Of a DNA stretch of 64,000 bases, positions 47,234-56,019 are shown piece after piece. This stretch comes from Pyxidicoccus caerfyrddinensis (GTDB taxonomy: Bacteria > Myxococcota > Myxococcia > Myxococcales > Myxococcaceae). The notes below the pieces were generated by a model that saw nothing but the letters and a program-made list of their open reading frames with translations, was not told the origin of the DNA and did no database searches. Both the position numbers and the translations under genes were made by a program. The stretch is from NCBI RefSeq assembly GCF_010894405.1, contig NZ_JAAIYA010000014.1:1-64000 (forward strand), read 5' to 3'. Numbering within the stretch: position 1 is the first letter of the stretch; every line of letters starts with the position of its first letter.

Positions 47234-47346
47234 ATGGGCTCGCGGTGGAACTTCGGGACGAGGGCCTGCCTGCCCGTCTGCCCATCCCTTGGGCCCGTCC
47301 CATGGGATGCGCAGTCTTCACGGACCATCTGGAGGCGACCCGTCCC

Positions 47347-47973
47347 ATGAAGGCTCCGCAGGAGACCGGCCTCTTCGCCGGCTACGACGATGCGCATCAC
47401 CCCCTGGGCTCCTACGCGGTGCTCGTCGGCGCCTATGGCGTGTCCGTGGCGGGCTTCCTCGGATGGACGGCGCGGAGCAGGCGCCGGTTGCCGGAGCGGA
47501 CGGGCCTGGCGGACCTGGCGCTGTTCACGTTGGCGACGCACTCGATGACGCGGCTGCTGGCGAAGGACCAGGTGACGAGCTTCCTGCGCGCGCCCTTCGT
47601 ACGCTTCCAGGAGAGCTCCACGGCGGGCGAGGTGGAGGAGGTCTCTCGCGGCACGGGGATGCAGAAGGCGCTGGGGCAGTTGTTGGGCTGTCCCTTCTGC
47701 CTGGGCCCGTGGGTGGCCGCGGGCCTGCTGGCCGCGCGCGCCGTGGCGCCGAGGCAGGCCCGGTGGCTGGGCTCCGTGCTCGCGCTCTCCGCCGCGTCCT
47801 CGTTCCTGCACCGCGCCTACGAGTGGGTGGGTGAGGGCCTGCACCGCACGCGCGAGGAGGTCCGCGCGCTGAAGGAACGCACGGACCGTGAGGAGGGCGT
47901 GCAGTTCCCCAGCGCGAGTACGTCGGCGGAAGCCCTGGAGCCGGGCCGCGCGCCCATCCCCGCGCCGAGCTGA
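47347..47973 (+). CDS. DUF1360 membrane protein
   Basis: 208 residues from ATG 47347 (GGAGG ten bases upstream). Two or three hydrophobic helices, with LALFTLATHSMTRLLAKDQVTSFLRAPF and LLGCPFCLGPWVA, the conserved Cys-containing core of DUF1360 proteins (about 140 residues). The C-terminal tail is charged. Some relatives are linked to spore or envelope functions in other bacteria, but the role is unknown. Confidence 0.8.
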   Translation: MKAPQETGLFAGYDDAHHPLGSYAVLVGAYGVSVAGFLGWTARSRRRLPERTGLADLALFTLATHSMTRLLAKDQVTSFLRAPFVRFQESSTAGEVEEVSRGTGMQKALGQLLGCPFCLGPWVAAGLLAARAVAPRQARWLGSVLALSAASSFLHRAYEWVGEGLHRTREEVRALKERTDREEGVQFPSASTSAEALEPGRAPIPAPS

Positions 47974-48201
47974 GCGCGCCACCCGCGAGAGCCTCCGAGC
48001 CTCCCGACGTGCACGCACACGCCGCGCTCCAAAGGGGCATTGCGCCCCGCAGGAGCTGCGGCGTTGGGACATTTCGCCGCAAACACTGCGGGGGAAAGGT
48101 GCGACTCCGACGGGATTCCGCGGAGTTGGCGGTGGCCGTATCCATGCAATGGAAGAGCAGTGCAACCCGAGGCCCGACAGGGGCACAACCCGAGGCGGAC
48201 G

Positions 48202-48540
48202 ATGAAGCGAGCGCTGCAGATTACGTATCGCGGGATGGCGACGAGCGACGGTCTGAACGAGCACATCCGCGACCATGCAGACAAGCTGGAGCAGTTCTTC
48301 GACGGAATCGTGGGGTGCCACGTGGTGGTGGAGGAGCCGCATCGCCACAAACAGCAGGGCAAGCACTTCCACGTGCGCGTCGACGTGAGCGTGCCCGGCA
48401 GGAACATCATCGCGGCGAGGGACCCGGAGCAGCGCACGGGCCACGAGGACGCCTACCAGGCGGTGACGGATGCCTTCGACGCCGCCCGGCGCCAGCTCCA
48501 GCACTACGCGGAGACGCTGCACGCGCACCACGGGCAGTGA
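48202..48540 (+). CDS. hpf: Hibernation-promoting factor / RaiA-type ribosome-associated protein (short form)
   Basis: 112 residues from ATG 48202. The S30AE fold is clear: QITYRGMATSDGLNEHIRDHADKLEQFFDGIVGCHVVVEEPHRHKQQGKHFHVRVDVSVPG and EDAYQAVTDAFDAARRQLQHY. Lacking the C-terminal dimerisation domain, it is the short type that binds the ribosome decoding centre during stationary phase or stress. In this organism that may matter in starvation-driven development. A hairpin follows at 48621-48659. The bases 48061-48161 upstream are locally AT-richer. Confidence 0.88.
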   Translation: MKRALQITYRGMATSDGLNEHIRDHADKLEQFFDGIVGCHVVVEEPHRHKQQGKHFHVRVDVSVPGRNIIAARDPEQRTGHEDAYQAVTDAFDAARRQLQHYAETLHAHHGQ

Positions 48541-48620
48541 CGGGCCTGCGCCTTCTCCCCCCACGGAAAAACTCAGCCCCAGCCTGATGCGGGAGCGCGG
48601 CTTCGTGTAGGGCAAGGTGC

Positions 48621-48659
48621 CCAATCCCTGGCGTCCCCACGCCGGGTGCCAGGGATTGG
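48621..48659. terminator. Hairpin after hpf
   Basis: CCAATCCCTGGC (48621-48632) pairs perfectly with GCCAGGGATTGG (48648-48659), 12 base pairs, loop of 15 bases, between hpf and the receiver gene at 48727. No T tract. Confidence 0.6.
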
Positions 48660-48726
48660 CGAAGAATCGGCGGCCACCCCCTGACGGAGCGCGGGCGGCG
48701 GGCGCTATCGTGCGTGCCCCCACGCC

Positions 48727-49164
48727 ATGAATGCCCAGCGCCTCAAGGTGCTGCTGGTGGACGACGAGGAGACGGTCCTCGCCACCACCGCGGCCGTGCT
48801 TTCCGAAGACTTCGACGTCTACCCCGCGCGAGAGGCGGGCTCGGCGTTGCGGCTGCTGGCGCTCCACCGCTTCGACGTCCTCTGCACCGACTTCCACATG
48901 CCGGGGCGCAACGGCATGGACCTGCTGCGCGAGGCGACGCGGCTGCACCCGCACCTCGCCGGCGTGCTCGTCACCGGCTACCGCGAGTACCTGGACCGCA
49001 AGGACCAGCAGCAGGCCCAGGGCCTCTTCTACCTCGTGCTCAAGCCCTACCGGCCCCCGGACCTCATCGCGATGATTCGCCGCGCGGCGGAGGCCACCCG
49101 CCTCAAGCGCGAGATGAGCCTCATCACCTCCGGCCTCGCCGAGCGGAAGCGGGGGACGCGATGA
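48727..49164 (+). CDS. Single-domain response regulator
   Basis: 145 residues. Receiver domain with acidic pair D12/D13 in LLVDDEETV, phospho-acceptor D55 in LCTDFHMPGRNG, T83 in LVTGYRE and K106 in LVLKPYRPPD. A ~20-residue tail follows, with no output domain. It is the first of a run of five two-component genes (48727-52761) but is separated from the next by 280 bases, so it may have its own promoter. It probably acts by protein contact or as a phosphate shuttle. Confidence 0.88.
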   Translation: MNAQRLKVLLVDDEETVLATTAAVLSEDFDVYPAREAGSALRLLALHRFDVLCTDFHMPGRNGMDLLREATRLHPHLAGVLVTGYREYLDRKDQQQAQGLFYLVLKPYRPPDLIAMIRRAAEATRLKREMSLITSGLAERKRGTR

Positions 49165-49444
49165 CGCCGTCTCCCCGTGGCATGCACTCGAGCCCCGGCG
49201 TGCAGGCAGGCGTGCCGTGCCCCGCCGTCGGACGAGGCGAGCAGGCGTCCTCCCCGGGGAGCGCCGCCACCCTCCAGGTGTTGCTCTATCATCCGCCCGG
49301 CCCGCGCCGCGCCGAGGTCCGCCTCACCCGGGCGTGGGGGCATTTCACAGACACACCAGGGCAGGCAGCCGTGGGGGCCGCATCCAACGTCTCACGTCGC
49401 ACGCCGCTGGAGGGCCCGTCCGCAGTCCGGGCGGGAGGCATTCG

Positions 49445-50872
49445 ATGATGCATTCGCAGGACGAAGACCGCGGCTCCGGGAGGGCGCTCAAGGAGCGGGC
49501 AGCGCTGCTCCTGAACGAGCACGTGGGCCGGGTGCGCAGCCGGACGGACCGGCTCCTCGCGGGACTGGCGGTGGTGCAGTGGGCCCTCGCCATCATCGTG
49601 GCGGCGGTCTGGTCGCCCGAGGGCTGGCTCGGCAAGGAGCACGGCGTCGACCTGGCCTTCCTGAAGACGGCCCTCCTCCTGGGCGCCGTCCTCACCGCCG
49701 TCCCCGTCTGCCTCGCCCGCTGGCGCCCCGGCACCACGTTCACCCGGCACGCCATCGCGGTGTCCCAGGCGCTCTGGTCCGCGCTGCTCATCCACCTGTC
49801 GGGCGGCCGCATCGAGACGCACTTCCTCGTCTTCGCCTCGCTGGCCCTGCTCTCCCTCTACCGGGACCCGAAGGTGCTGCTGTCGGCGACGGCCATGCTC
49901 GTCGCGGACCTCGCGGTGCGAGGCGCGCTGTGGCCGGAGTCCGTCTACGGCGTGCTCCACCCGGAGTGGTGGCGCTTCCTGGAGCACGCCTTCTGGATTG
50001 CCGCCTTCGACCTGGTGCTCCTCCACGCCTGCCGCGGCATGTGGCGCGAGCTGCGCGAGGTGGCGGTGCGCCGCGCGGAATTGGAGCTGGCCCGCGAGCG
50101 CGAGGGCACGAAGGCGCGCGAGCTGGACCGGGCCCTGCGCGAGCTGGGCGGCTTCCAGGAGCACCTCATCCGGGTGGAGAAGCTGGCGGCCGTGGGCCAG
50201 CTCGCCGCCAGCGTGGGCCACGAGCTGCGCAACCCGCTGGCCGCCGTGCGCAACGCCCACGCCTACCTGTCGCGCAAGTTGACGAAGGACCCGGTCGGCG
50301 CCGCCGAGGACCCGCGCGTCCCCCAGTTCCTGGGCGTCATGGAGCGCGAGCTGAATGCCTGCGCGAAAATCATCTCGGACCTGCTCGACTTCGCCCGCGA
50401 GCGTCCCCCCGCGCTACAGCCCTGTCCGCTGCGCCCGCTGGTGGACGAGGCCCTGAGCGTGGTGCCCCAGCGCGAGGGGGTTCGCATCGTCAATGGCGTG
50501 CCGGAGTCGCTCCCCGTTCCCAACCTGGACAAGGAGCAGTTCCGCCAGGTCCTGGTGAACCTGGTGCAGAACGCGGTGGAGGCCATGCCCCTGGGTCGTA
50601 CGGGGGAGGTTTCAGTGCTGGCGGAAGGCGGGGAGGCAGGGCCCTGGTCCGTTCGCGTGGTGGACGACGGTTCGGGCATCCCCCCGGACGTGCTCCCGAA
50701 GATATTCGAACCCCTCTTCACGACCAAGACGCGAGGGACGGGCTTGGGACTGGCCATTGTCGCCAACATGGTGCAACGTCACGGGGGCACAATCTCTGTG
50801 CGCAGTGAAGCGGGTCGGGGGAGCGAATTCACCATTCAGCTCCCCGCGTCCGCGGCGGCACAGGCCGCGTGA
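49445..50872 (+). CDS. Membrane sensor histidine kinase
   Basis: 475 residues from ATG 49445 (GGGAGG seven bases upstream; second ATG follows). Five or six N-terminal hydrophobic helices (~40-55, 72-92, 104-117, 127-140, 148-162, 180-196) include the stretch SGGRIETHFLVFASLALLSLYRD, shared by a group of membrane kinases. A coiled coil (~205-245) leads to HisKA with phospho-acceptor H259 in VGHELRNPLAAVRN and an HATPase with NLVQNAVEAMP, DDGSGIPPDV and GTGLGLAIVANMV. Its stop overlaps the start of the dual-receiver gene, so the pair should be cognate. Confidence 0.92.
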   Translation: MMHSQDEDRGSGRALKERAALLLNEHVGRVRSRTDRLLAGLAVVQWALAIIVAAVWSPEGWLGKEHGVDLAFLKTALLLGAVLTAVPVCLARWRPGTTFTRHAIAVSQALWSALLIHLSGGRIETHFLVFASLALLSLYRDPKVLLSATAMLVADLAVRGALWPESVYGVLHPEWWRFLEHAFWIAAFDLVLLHACRGMWRELREVAVRRAELELAREREGTKARELDRALRELGGFQEHLIRVEKLAAVGQLAASVGHELRNPLAAVRNAHAYLSRKLTKDPVGAAEDPRVPQFLGVMERELNACAKIISDLLDFARERPPALQPCPLRPLVDEALSVVPQREGVRIVNGVPESLPVPNLDKEQFRQVLVNLVQNAVEAMPLGRTGEVSVLAEGGEAGPWSVRVVDDGSGIPPDVLPKIFEPLFTTKTRGTGLGLAIVANMVQRHGGTISVRSEAGRGSEFTIQLPASAAAQAA

Positions 50873-51633
50873 TGGAGGAAGTGGCAGTGGGCCCCGCTCG
50901 CATCCTGCTGGTCGACGACGAGGAGTCGCTCCGCATCACCCTCGCGGCGAACCTGGAGCTCGAGGGCCACACCGTGCTGGAGGCCTCCTCCGGCGAGGAC
51001 GCCCTGCGACTGCTGAGTGAGCAGCAGGTGGACGTGGTCCTCACCGACATCCGCATGCCCGGGCTGCACGGGGTGGAGCTCTTGCGCCGCATCAAGCAGG
51101 AGCGCCCCGACATGCCGGTGGTGCTGATGACGGCCTTCACCGCGGAGGAGCTGGTGGACGACGCGCTCGCCGAGGGCGCCTTCACCGTGCTCCCCAAGCC
51201 CTTCGACGTGGCGCACGCGCTGGACACGGTGCTGCGCGCGATGCGGGCGCCCCAGGTATTGGTGGTGGACGACACCGAGAAGGTGGCCCAGGCCATGGTG
51301 CGGGCGCTGAGCACGGTGGGGCTGCGCGCGAAGGCCGTCTACAGCGGCGAGGAGGCCCTCACCTCGCTGCGCTCGGGCGCCTACGACGTGTGCGTGCTGG
51401 ACCTGGTGATGCCGGAGATGAGCGGTCCGGAGCTGGTGAAGAAGGTGCGTGAGGCGGACCTGTCCGTCGCCGTCATCGCCGTGTCCGGGCACGTGGTGCC
51501 GGAGATGCTGCGCGTGGTGGCGGCCCAGGGGGCCGTGGTGTGCATGACGAAGCCAGTGCCCCTGCGCGAGCTGGTGCAGGCCATCGCCCGGGTGCGAGGC
51601 CGGCCGCAGGGCCCCTTCGGCGCGAGGAACTGA
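50872..51633 (+). CDS. Dual-receiver response regulator
   Basis: 253 residues from ATG 50872, overlapping the kinase stop by one base (a GTG one codon upstream would overlap by four). Two complete receivers in tandem: the first with LLVDDEES, VLTDIRMPGLHG and LPKPFD, the second (from ~125) with VLVVDDTEK, CVLDLVMPEMSG and MTKPVP. Each has its own Asp, Thr/Ser and Lys. No DNA-binding or enzymatic output is present. Tandem receivers commonly allow phosphate to be moved between Asp sites through a His partner, here perhaps the soluble kinase encoded next. Confidence 0.9.
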   Translation: MEEVAVGPARILLVDDEESLRITLAANLELEGHTVLEASSGEDALRLLSEQQVDVVLTDIRMPGLHGVELLRRIKQERPDMPVVLMTAFTAEELVDDALAEGAFTVLPKPFDVAHALDTVLRAMRAPQVLVVDDTEKVAQAMVRALSTVGLRAKAVYSGEEALTSLRSGAYDVCVLDLVMPEMSGPELVKKVREADLSVAVIAVSGHVVPEMLRVVAAQGAVVCMTKPVPLRELVQAIARVRGRPQGPFGARN

Positions 51634-51637
51634 CGGA

Positions 51638-52381
51638 ATGTCCGGGCGTGGAGACCTGCAGGCACGGGAGCGGGCAGCGGTGGCGGATGTCGTCGCGTCC
51701 ACGCTGCGCCATGACCTCCGCAACAAGCTCGCCAGCATCCGCAACGCTTCCTTCTACCTGATGCGGCAGATGAAGAAGACGGAGGTCTGGAACACGGACC
51801 CCCGCGTGGAGATCTTCTTCCAGCTCATCGAGAAGGAGCTGACGTCCGCCGAGGAGCTGCTCTCCAAGCGCAGCCCGCCCGCGGTCGGAGGCCCGAAGCC
51901 CCACTGCCGCCCGAGCGAGGCGGTGGAGCGCGCGCTGTCCCAGGCGAACGTGCCCGGGGGCGTGCGGGTGCAGCGGGAGCTGACGGAGAAGGCCGAGGTG
52001 GCGCTGGACCGGGAGGACCTGGCGGTGCTGGTGGGCTGCCTCGTGGACAACGCGGTGGAGGCCATGCCGCGCGGGGGGACGCTCACCGTCCGGACGAAGG
52101 ACCTGGAGGACGACGGGGTGTCGCTCCGCGTGGAGGACACGGGCGAGGGGCTGGCGCCGGAGGCGTACTCGCGGGCCTTCGAGCCGTTCTTCACGACGAA
52201 GCCCGGCCATGCGGGGCTGGGGTTGAGCATCGTCCACCGGGTGGCGCTGCGGCATGGGTGGCAGGTGGACGTGGGGGCGGGGGCTAATGGAGGCACGTTC
52301 GTGGAAGTCGTCTTCACGGGCCCGGACGTGGGGCCCGGCTCGCGGCTCGTGGGCCGCGATGAGAATCAGGGGAGCAAGTGA
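51638..52381 (+). CDS. Soluble histidine kinase
   Basis: 247 residues, starting four bases after the dual receiver. No membrane segment or sensing domain. The HisKA-like segment has H25 in LRHDLRNKLASIRNAS, and the ATPase domain has GCLVDNAVEAMPRGG, EDTGEGLAPEAY and AGLGLSIVHRVAL. The H box DLRNKL resembles that of dimerisation/phosphotransfer domains in hybrid systems. It lies between two receiver proteins and probably serves both. Confidence 0.9.
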   Translation: MSGRGDLQARERAAVADVVASTLRHDLRNKLASIRNASFYLMRQMKKTEVWNTDPRVEIFFQLIEKELTSAEELLSKRSPPAVGGPKPHCRPSEAVERALSQANVPGGVRVQRELTEKAEVALDREDLAVLVGCLVDNAVEAMPRGGTLTVRTKDLEDDGVSLRVEDTGEGLAPEAYSRAFEPFFTTKPGHAGLGLSIVHRVALRHGWQVDVGAGANGGTFVEVVFTGPDVGPGSRLVGRDENQGSK

Positions 52382-52761
52382 TGGAGACGAGCTGGACCTT
52401 CGGGCGCTGCCTGCTGCTGGTGGAGGATGACCCTTCCAACCGGATGACGCTCGCGGCGCTGCTGGAGGATGCGGGCTTCGCCGTGGTCACCGCCGGCTCC
52501 TACGCGGAGGCCGCGAATCTGCTCACCCGCCCACGTGCCTACGACGCGGTGCTGCTGGACCAGAGCCTGGGTGACGGCTTCGGGACCGGGCTGATTCCGC
52601 TGGTGCGCCACCACATGCCGAAGACGAAGGTGGTCTTCGTCACCGGACACGACGGGAAGATCGACATGCCGGTGGACGCGGTGTTCCGCAAGGGCGGCCA
52701 CTTCGACGACCTGCTGGCCTTCCTCTTCAAGCTGCTGCCCCAGCGTCCGCTGGGTGCGTAG
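52381..52761 (+). CDS. Single-domain response regulator
   Basis: 126 residues from ATG 52381, overlapping the kinase stop by one base. Receiver features: LLVEDDPSNRMT, AVLLDQSLGDGFG with the phospho-acceptor Asp, VFVTGHDGK and FRKGGH, whose Lys is offset by an unusual RKGG in place of the common KP. The chain ends just after helix 5 without output domain. It is followed 18 bases later by the aminopeptidase gene. Confidence 0.88.
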   Translation: METSWTFGRCLLLVEDDPSNRMTLAALLEDAGFAVVTAGSYAEAANLLTRPRAYDAVLLDQSLGDGFGTGLIPLVRHHMPKTKVVFVTGHDGKIDMPVDAVFRKGGHFDDLLAFLFKLLPQRPLGA

Positions 52762-52779
52762 AGCCGGAGTTTTCGCCTC

Positions 52780-54171
52780 ATGCTTCCCGAGTCTTCCGAA
52801 CGCGCCGCCCTCGTGCGGCGGCGTGAGCTGCTGGCCCATGCCCTGGGCAGCGCCCCCGCCGTGATTGCGTCGGGCCGCCCGCGCCCGCGCAACTACGCCG
52901 CGGACCAGTTCCCCTTTCGCGCGTCCAGCCACTTCCTCTACCTCTTCGGGCTGGCGGCGCAGGACGGGCTGGGCTTCTACGACGGCCAGGCGTGGACGCT
53001 GTACCTGCCCGAGCCCGGCGCGGACGACGCGCTGTGGGACGGCGCGGTGCCGGGCTTCGCGGAAGTGGCGGAGCGGACGGGCTGCCCGGTGCGCTCGCGC
53101 GCGGAGCTGCCCTCGGTGCTTGCCTCGGCTCGGATGACACGGGCGGTGGCCACGCTGCCCACGCCGGACCTGGAGACGTGCCTGGACGTGGAGGCGCTGC
53201 TCGGCCGGCAGGTGCGGCCCGGGAAGCTGCTCCCGGTGGACGAGCCGCTCGCGGAGGCGATGGTGGCCCTGCGGCTTCGCCATGATGATGCGGCTGTAGC
53301 GCAGTTGCGTCGCGCCGCCGAGGCCACGACGCCGGCCCACCTGGCGGGCATGCGCGCGACGCGGCCGGGGGTGCTGGAGGCGGCGGTGCGCGCGGCGATG
53401 GAGGCGGAGTTCGTGGTGCGCGACGTGCGCCCGGCGTACCAGCCCATCGTCACGGTGCACGGCGAGGTGCTGCACAACCTGAAGTACCACCACGTGCTGC
53501 GCGAGGGAGACCTGCTGCTGGCGGACGTGGGCGGCGAGAGCCCGGGCGGCTTCGCATGCGACGTGACGCGCACGTGGCCGGTGACGGGGCGCTTCAGCAC
53601 GACGCAGCGCGAGCTGTACGAGGTGGTGCTGCGCGCGCAGAAGGCGAGCATCGCCCTGGTGCGGCCGGGGGTGGGCTACCGCGACGTGCACCTCGCCGCG
53701 CACCGGGAGATGGCGCGCGGGCTGGTGGCGCTGGGCATCCTCCGGGGCGACGTGGAGGAGCTGGTGGCGGACGGGCTCACCGCGCTGCTGTTCCCCCATG
53801 GCATCGGCCACCTGATGGGGCTGGACGTGCACGACATGGAGGACCTGGGAGACCGGGCCGGGTATGCGCCGGGGCGCACGCGCTCGAAGGAGTTCGGTCA
53901 CCGGTACCTGCGGCTGGACAGGGATTTGGAGCCCGGCATGGCGGTGACGATTGAGCCGGGCCTCTACCGCGTGCCCGGCATCCTGGAGGACGCGGGCCTC
54001 ACCGCGCGCGCTGGGGACAGGCTGAAGCGCGACGTGCTGGCGCGCTACTCGGACGTGCGGGGCATCCGCATCGAGGACGACGTGCTCGTCACGGCGGACG
54101 GGTGCGAGGTGCTGACGGCCGCCATCCCGAAGGAGGCCTCGGACGTCGAGGCGGTGATGGCTCGGCGGTAG
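52780..54171 (+). CDS. Xaa-Pro aminopeptidase (M24B)
   Basis: 463 residues. An aminopeptidase P N-terminal domain (ARNYAADQFPFRASSHFLYLFGL region) precedes a pita-bread M24 domain with metal ligands visible in LLLADVGGESPGGFACDVTRTWPV (two Asp), LFPHGIGHLMGLDVHDME (His), MAVTIEPGLYRVPG (Glu) and GIRIEDDVLVT (Glu). It removes N-terminal residues that precede proline, using two Mn ions. The closeness (18 bases) to the two-component genes may place it in their transcript, but a strong terminator closes the unit. Confidence 0.93.
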   Translation: MLPESSERAALVRRRELLAHALGSAPAVIASGRPRPRNYAADQFPFRASSHFLYLFGLAAQDGLGFYDGQAWTLYLPEPGADDALWDGAVPGFAEVAERTGCPVRSRAELPSVLASARMTRAVATLPTPDLETCLDVEALLGRQVRPGKLLPVDEPLAEAMVALRLRHDDAAVAQLRRAAEATTPAHLAGMRATRPGVLEAAVRAAMEAEFVVRDVRPAYQPIVTVHGEVLHNLKYHHVLREGDLLLADVGGESPGGFACDVTRTWPVTGRFSTTQRELYEVVLRAQKASIALVRPGVGYRDVHLAAHREMARGLVALGILRGDVEELVADGLTALLFPHGIGHLMGLDVHDMEDLGDRAGYAPGRTRSKEFGHRYLRLDRDLEPGMAVTIEPGLYRVPGILEDAGLTARAGDRLKRDVLARYSDVRGIRIEDDVLVTADGCEVLTAAIPKEASDVEAVMARR

Positions 54172-54180
54172 CGGGGGCCC

Positions 54181-54207
54181 GGTGGCGAGGGAGGTTCCCT
54201 CGCCACC
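54181..54207. terminator. Bidirectional hairpin terminator
   Basis: GGTGGCGAGGGA (54181-54192) and TCCCTCGCCACC (54196-54207) form a perfect 12-base-pair stem with a three-base loop, exactly filling the gap between convergent genes ending at 54171 and 54209. Confidence 0.8.
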
Positions 54208-54208
54208 C

Positions 54209-54556
54209 TCAGCGCTTGACGCGCGCTCGCGTGGGCGGAGCGGGCCGTGGGTCCGCATCCTCCACCAGCGAGATGAGGGCGGACACGTTGCGGTGTCGCT
54301 CGATGGGGTGGCGCAGGGGCTGCTCCCTCGCGACGGTGTAGCGATTGCGGCGGCCCTCGCGCTCGCGCTGGAGGTAGCCCGCGTCTTCGAGGTCGCTCAC
54401 GATGCGCTGGACGGCGCGCTCGGTGATGCCCACGCGGATGGCCACGTCGCGCAGGCGGACCTCGGGGTCCGCGGCGATGCACAGCAACACGTGCGCGTGG
54501 TTGGTGAGGAACGTCCAGGAGGGAGAGTCCGTCCGCTCGCTGTCCGAGGTCGCCAT
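54209..54556 (-). CDS. Winged-helix (MarR/ArsR-like) transcriptional regulator
   Basis: 115 residues from ATG 54556. The DNA-binding part is LTNHAHVLLCIAADPEVRLRDVAIRVGITERAVQRIVSDLEDAGYLQREREGRRNRYTVA, a winged helix with the recognition helix TERAVQRIVSDLE and wing GRRNRY. A short C-terminal helix follows (RHPIERHRNVSALISLVED). Targets unknown; the upstream gene on the strand is 35 bases away (54592-55170), so the two might be co-transcribed. Confidence 0.82.
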   Translation of the reverse strand: MATSDSERTDSPSWTFLTNHAHVLLCIAADPEVRLRDVAIRVGITERAVQRIVSDLEDAGYLQREREGRRNRYTVAREQPLRHPIERHRNVSALISLVEDADPRPAPPTRARVKR

Positions 54557-54591
54557 GGCGGTGCGAACGCTATCCCAGCCTCCTGGCCGCG

Positions 54592-55170
54592 TCAGCTCCA
54601 GCTTTGTCCATCCAGCTCGGGGAAGCTGACCTTGCACTGTCCGGGATTCACACCGTCCACGCGGGCGTAGCCATTCTTGTTGAGCGTGCCCTCGCGCGTG
54701 GAGCCGTCCGGCAGCGTCACCAGGTAGCGCGCGTGCGGCACGGGGCGGCCCTCCTCGTCCTTCAGCTCGACGGCCAGCCACGTCGGCTCCGCCACCGGAG
54801 CCTCCACGGGCTTCGGCAGGGGTGGCTCCGCCCACGGCGGAGCCACGAGCACGGGACGCTCCACCTCCAGCGCCACCAGCTCGCCATGGGTGAAGGCCTC
54901 GGCGAGGCGCCGCTTGAGCCGCTGTTCATATCGGCCGCGCTCCAGGCCGGACAGCCCGATGGGCGCGCCGCCACCGAGCGCCTCGTACATCGCCTGCAGC
55001 GTCCGCGCGGCGAACGTGGTCAGCAGATGGTCGAGCGACGAGGTGACGAACACGTCCGGCACCCGCTGTTGTTTCGACTCTCGCGCCTCGTGGCCGGTGG
55101 ATGAGACGACGAGCCAATCCGCGCCTCGGGCTGGCAACAGCCACCGGCGCTCCCCCTGAAAGTGCGGCAT
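54592..55170 (-). CDS. Protein with C-terminal beta module like those found near type VI secretion genes
   Basis: 192 residues from ATG 55170 (GGGGGG seven bases upstream). Residues 1-120 are helical and without a known family. After a Pro-rich linker (PPLPKPVEAPVAEPT) the last ~60 residues form a small strand-rich module: WLAVELKDEEGRPVPHARYLVTLPDGSTREGTLNKNG then ARVDGVNPGQCKVSFPELDG. This module, with GxPVPxxxYxVTLPDG and an 'FPxLD' end, recurs in many proteins encoded beside VgrG and other contractile-injection parts. No other such gene is in the window, so it may be a dispersed effector or adaptor. Confidence 0.6.
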   Translation of the reverse strand: MPHFQGERRWLLPARGADWLVVSSTGHEARESKQQRVPDVFVTSSLDHLLTTFAARTLQAMYEALGGGAPIGLSGLERGRYEQRLKRRLAEAFTHGELVALEVERPVLVAPPWAEPPLPKPVEAPVAEPTWLAVELKDEEGRPVPHARYLVTLPDGSTREGTLNKNGYARVDGVNPGQCKVSFPELDGQSWS

Positions 55171-55509
55171 GTGGAAACCCCCCACGCCGAGTCTGGACGC
55201 GCGGGGTGCATCACTGCCGAGGAGCCACGGCGGTCCTGTCTGACAGGCATCGGCTCGCGGCGCGCCTGTGCACCGTGGGACGTCGGGCTCGGCCCGTCAG
55301 ACCAAGGGCCTTCGCCCGGGTGTGCGGCGTGGGACGCCAGCCCTGCCCATGGGGGCCGTGCTCGGCGAGACGGCTCGCTAGGACTGAAGTGTCTGCGCAG
55401 CGCGGCACCTGAATGCGCGGTGCCGCCCGGGGGCTCTCGAGTGCGCCGGGGCGAGGAACCCGGCGTGGCGCGGGCATGCACGCGGTGCTTCCTTCACGCG
55501 GCGATGCAC
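55171..55509. other. 339-base intergenic stretch
   Basis: No gene seen. It holds the ribosome site of the preceding minus-strand gene and the inverted repeat listed at 55235-55247. Confidence 0.4.
55235..55247. promoter_or_regulatory. Short palindrome CCTGTC-T-GACAGG
   Basis: Perfect 6+6 inverted repeat with one central base, 65-77 bases upstream of the minus-strand start at 55170. It is a possible operator; no other support. Confidence 0.25.
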
Positions 55510-56019
55510 TCAGCGCGATTCGGGCACGGGGGGGCCACCCTCCGCCGCGGCCTCGGGCGCGGCCGGGAGGCTGTGCGCGAGGACCATGTGCCACCGCCCC
55601 TCGCGCCACTTGCAGACGTCCGTGAAGGTCTGCGTGTCCGTCACCTCGGTGCCGTCGGCCAGGCGCACGCGGGCCCGCTGCTCGCCCGTGAGCACGCCGG
55701 TGTCTCCGAAGACGTGGGCGCGCAGGGAGGAAATCTCGAGGTCCAGGATGTCTCCCGGAATGGCGGCGACGCTGGAGATGAAGGCCTCGCGGTCCGTCTC
55801 CACGTCGCCCGTGCCGCGGAAGACGAAGTTCTCGCTCAGCAGCTCGCGCAGCCGGGCGGCATTGCGCTCACGGATGGCCTGGGTGACGGAGCTCTCCAGT
55901 TCCAGCAGCTCACGGTGGGCACGGGCGGGCTCGGGACTCATGGGCGAAGGGCTCCGGAGGGAAGGGTGGCTGCATGCGCAGGCTGCCAGCAGCGAGAGGA
56001 GCAGGAACAGGCGGGGCAT
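55510..56019 (-). CDS. Lipoprotein with NTF2 / SnoaL-like fold
   Basis: 169 residues. The signal MPRLFLLLSLLAACAC contains a lipobox-like LAAC. The mature domain begins with a helix (LLELESSVTQAIRERNAARLRELLSENFVFRGTGDVE) and continues with strands (GVLTGEQRARVRLADGTEVTDTQTFTDVCKWREGRWHMVLAHSLP), the typical cone-shaped NTF2/DUF4440 fold. Such proteins bind or convert small molecules; the catalytic residues are not conserved enough to tell. A Pro/Glu-rich tail follows. Confidence 0.75.
   Translation of the reverse strand: MPRLFLLLSLLAACACSHPSLRSPSPMSPEPARAHRELLELESSVTQAIRERNAARLRELLSENFVFRGTGDVETDREAFISSVAAIPGDILDLEISSLRAHVFGDTGVLTGEQRARVRLADGTEVTDTQTFTDVCKWREGRWHMVLAHSLPAAPEAAAEGGPPVPESR

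Noticed and set aside
48001-48201. Sigma-54 promoter upstream of hpf
   Set aside because: No GG-N10-GC element with a convincing TGGCAC/TTGC context was found.
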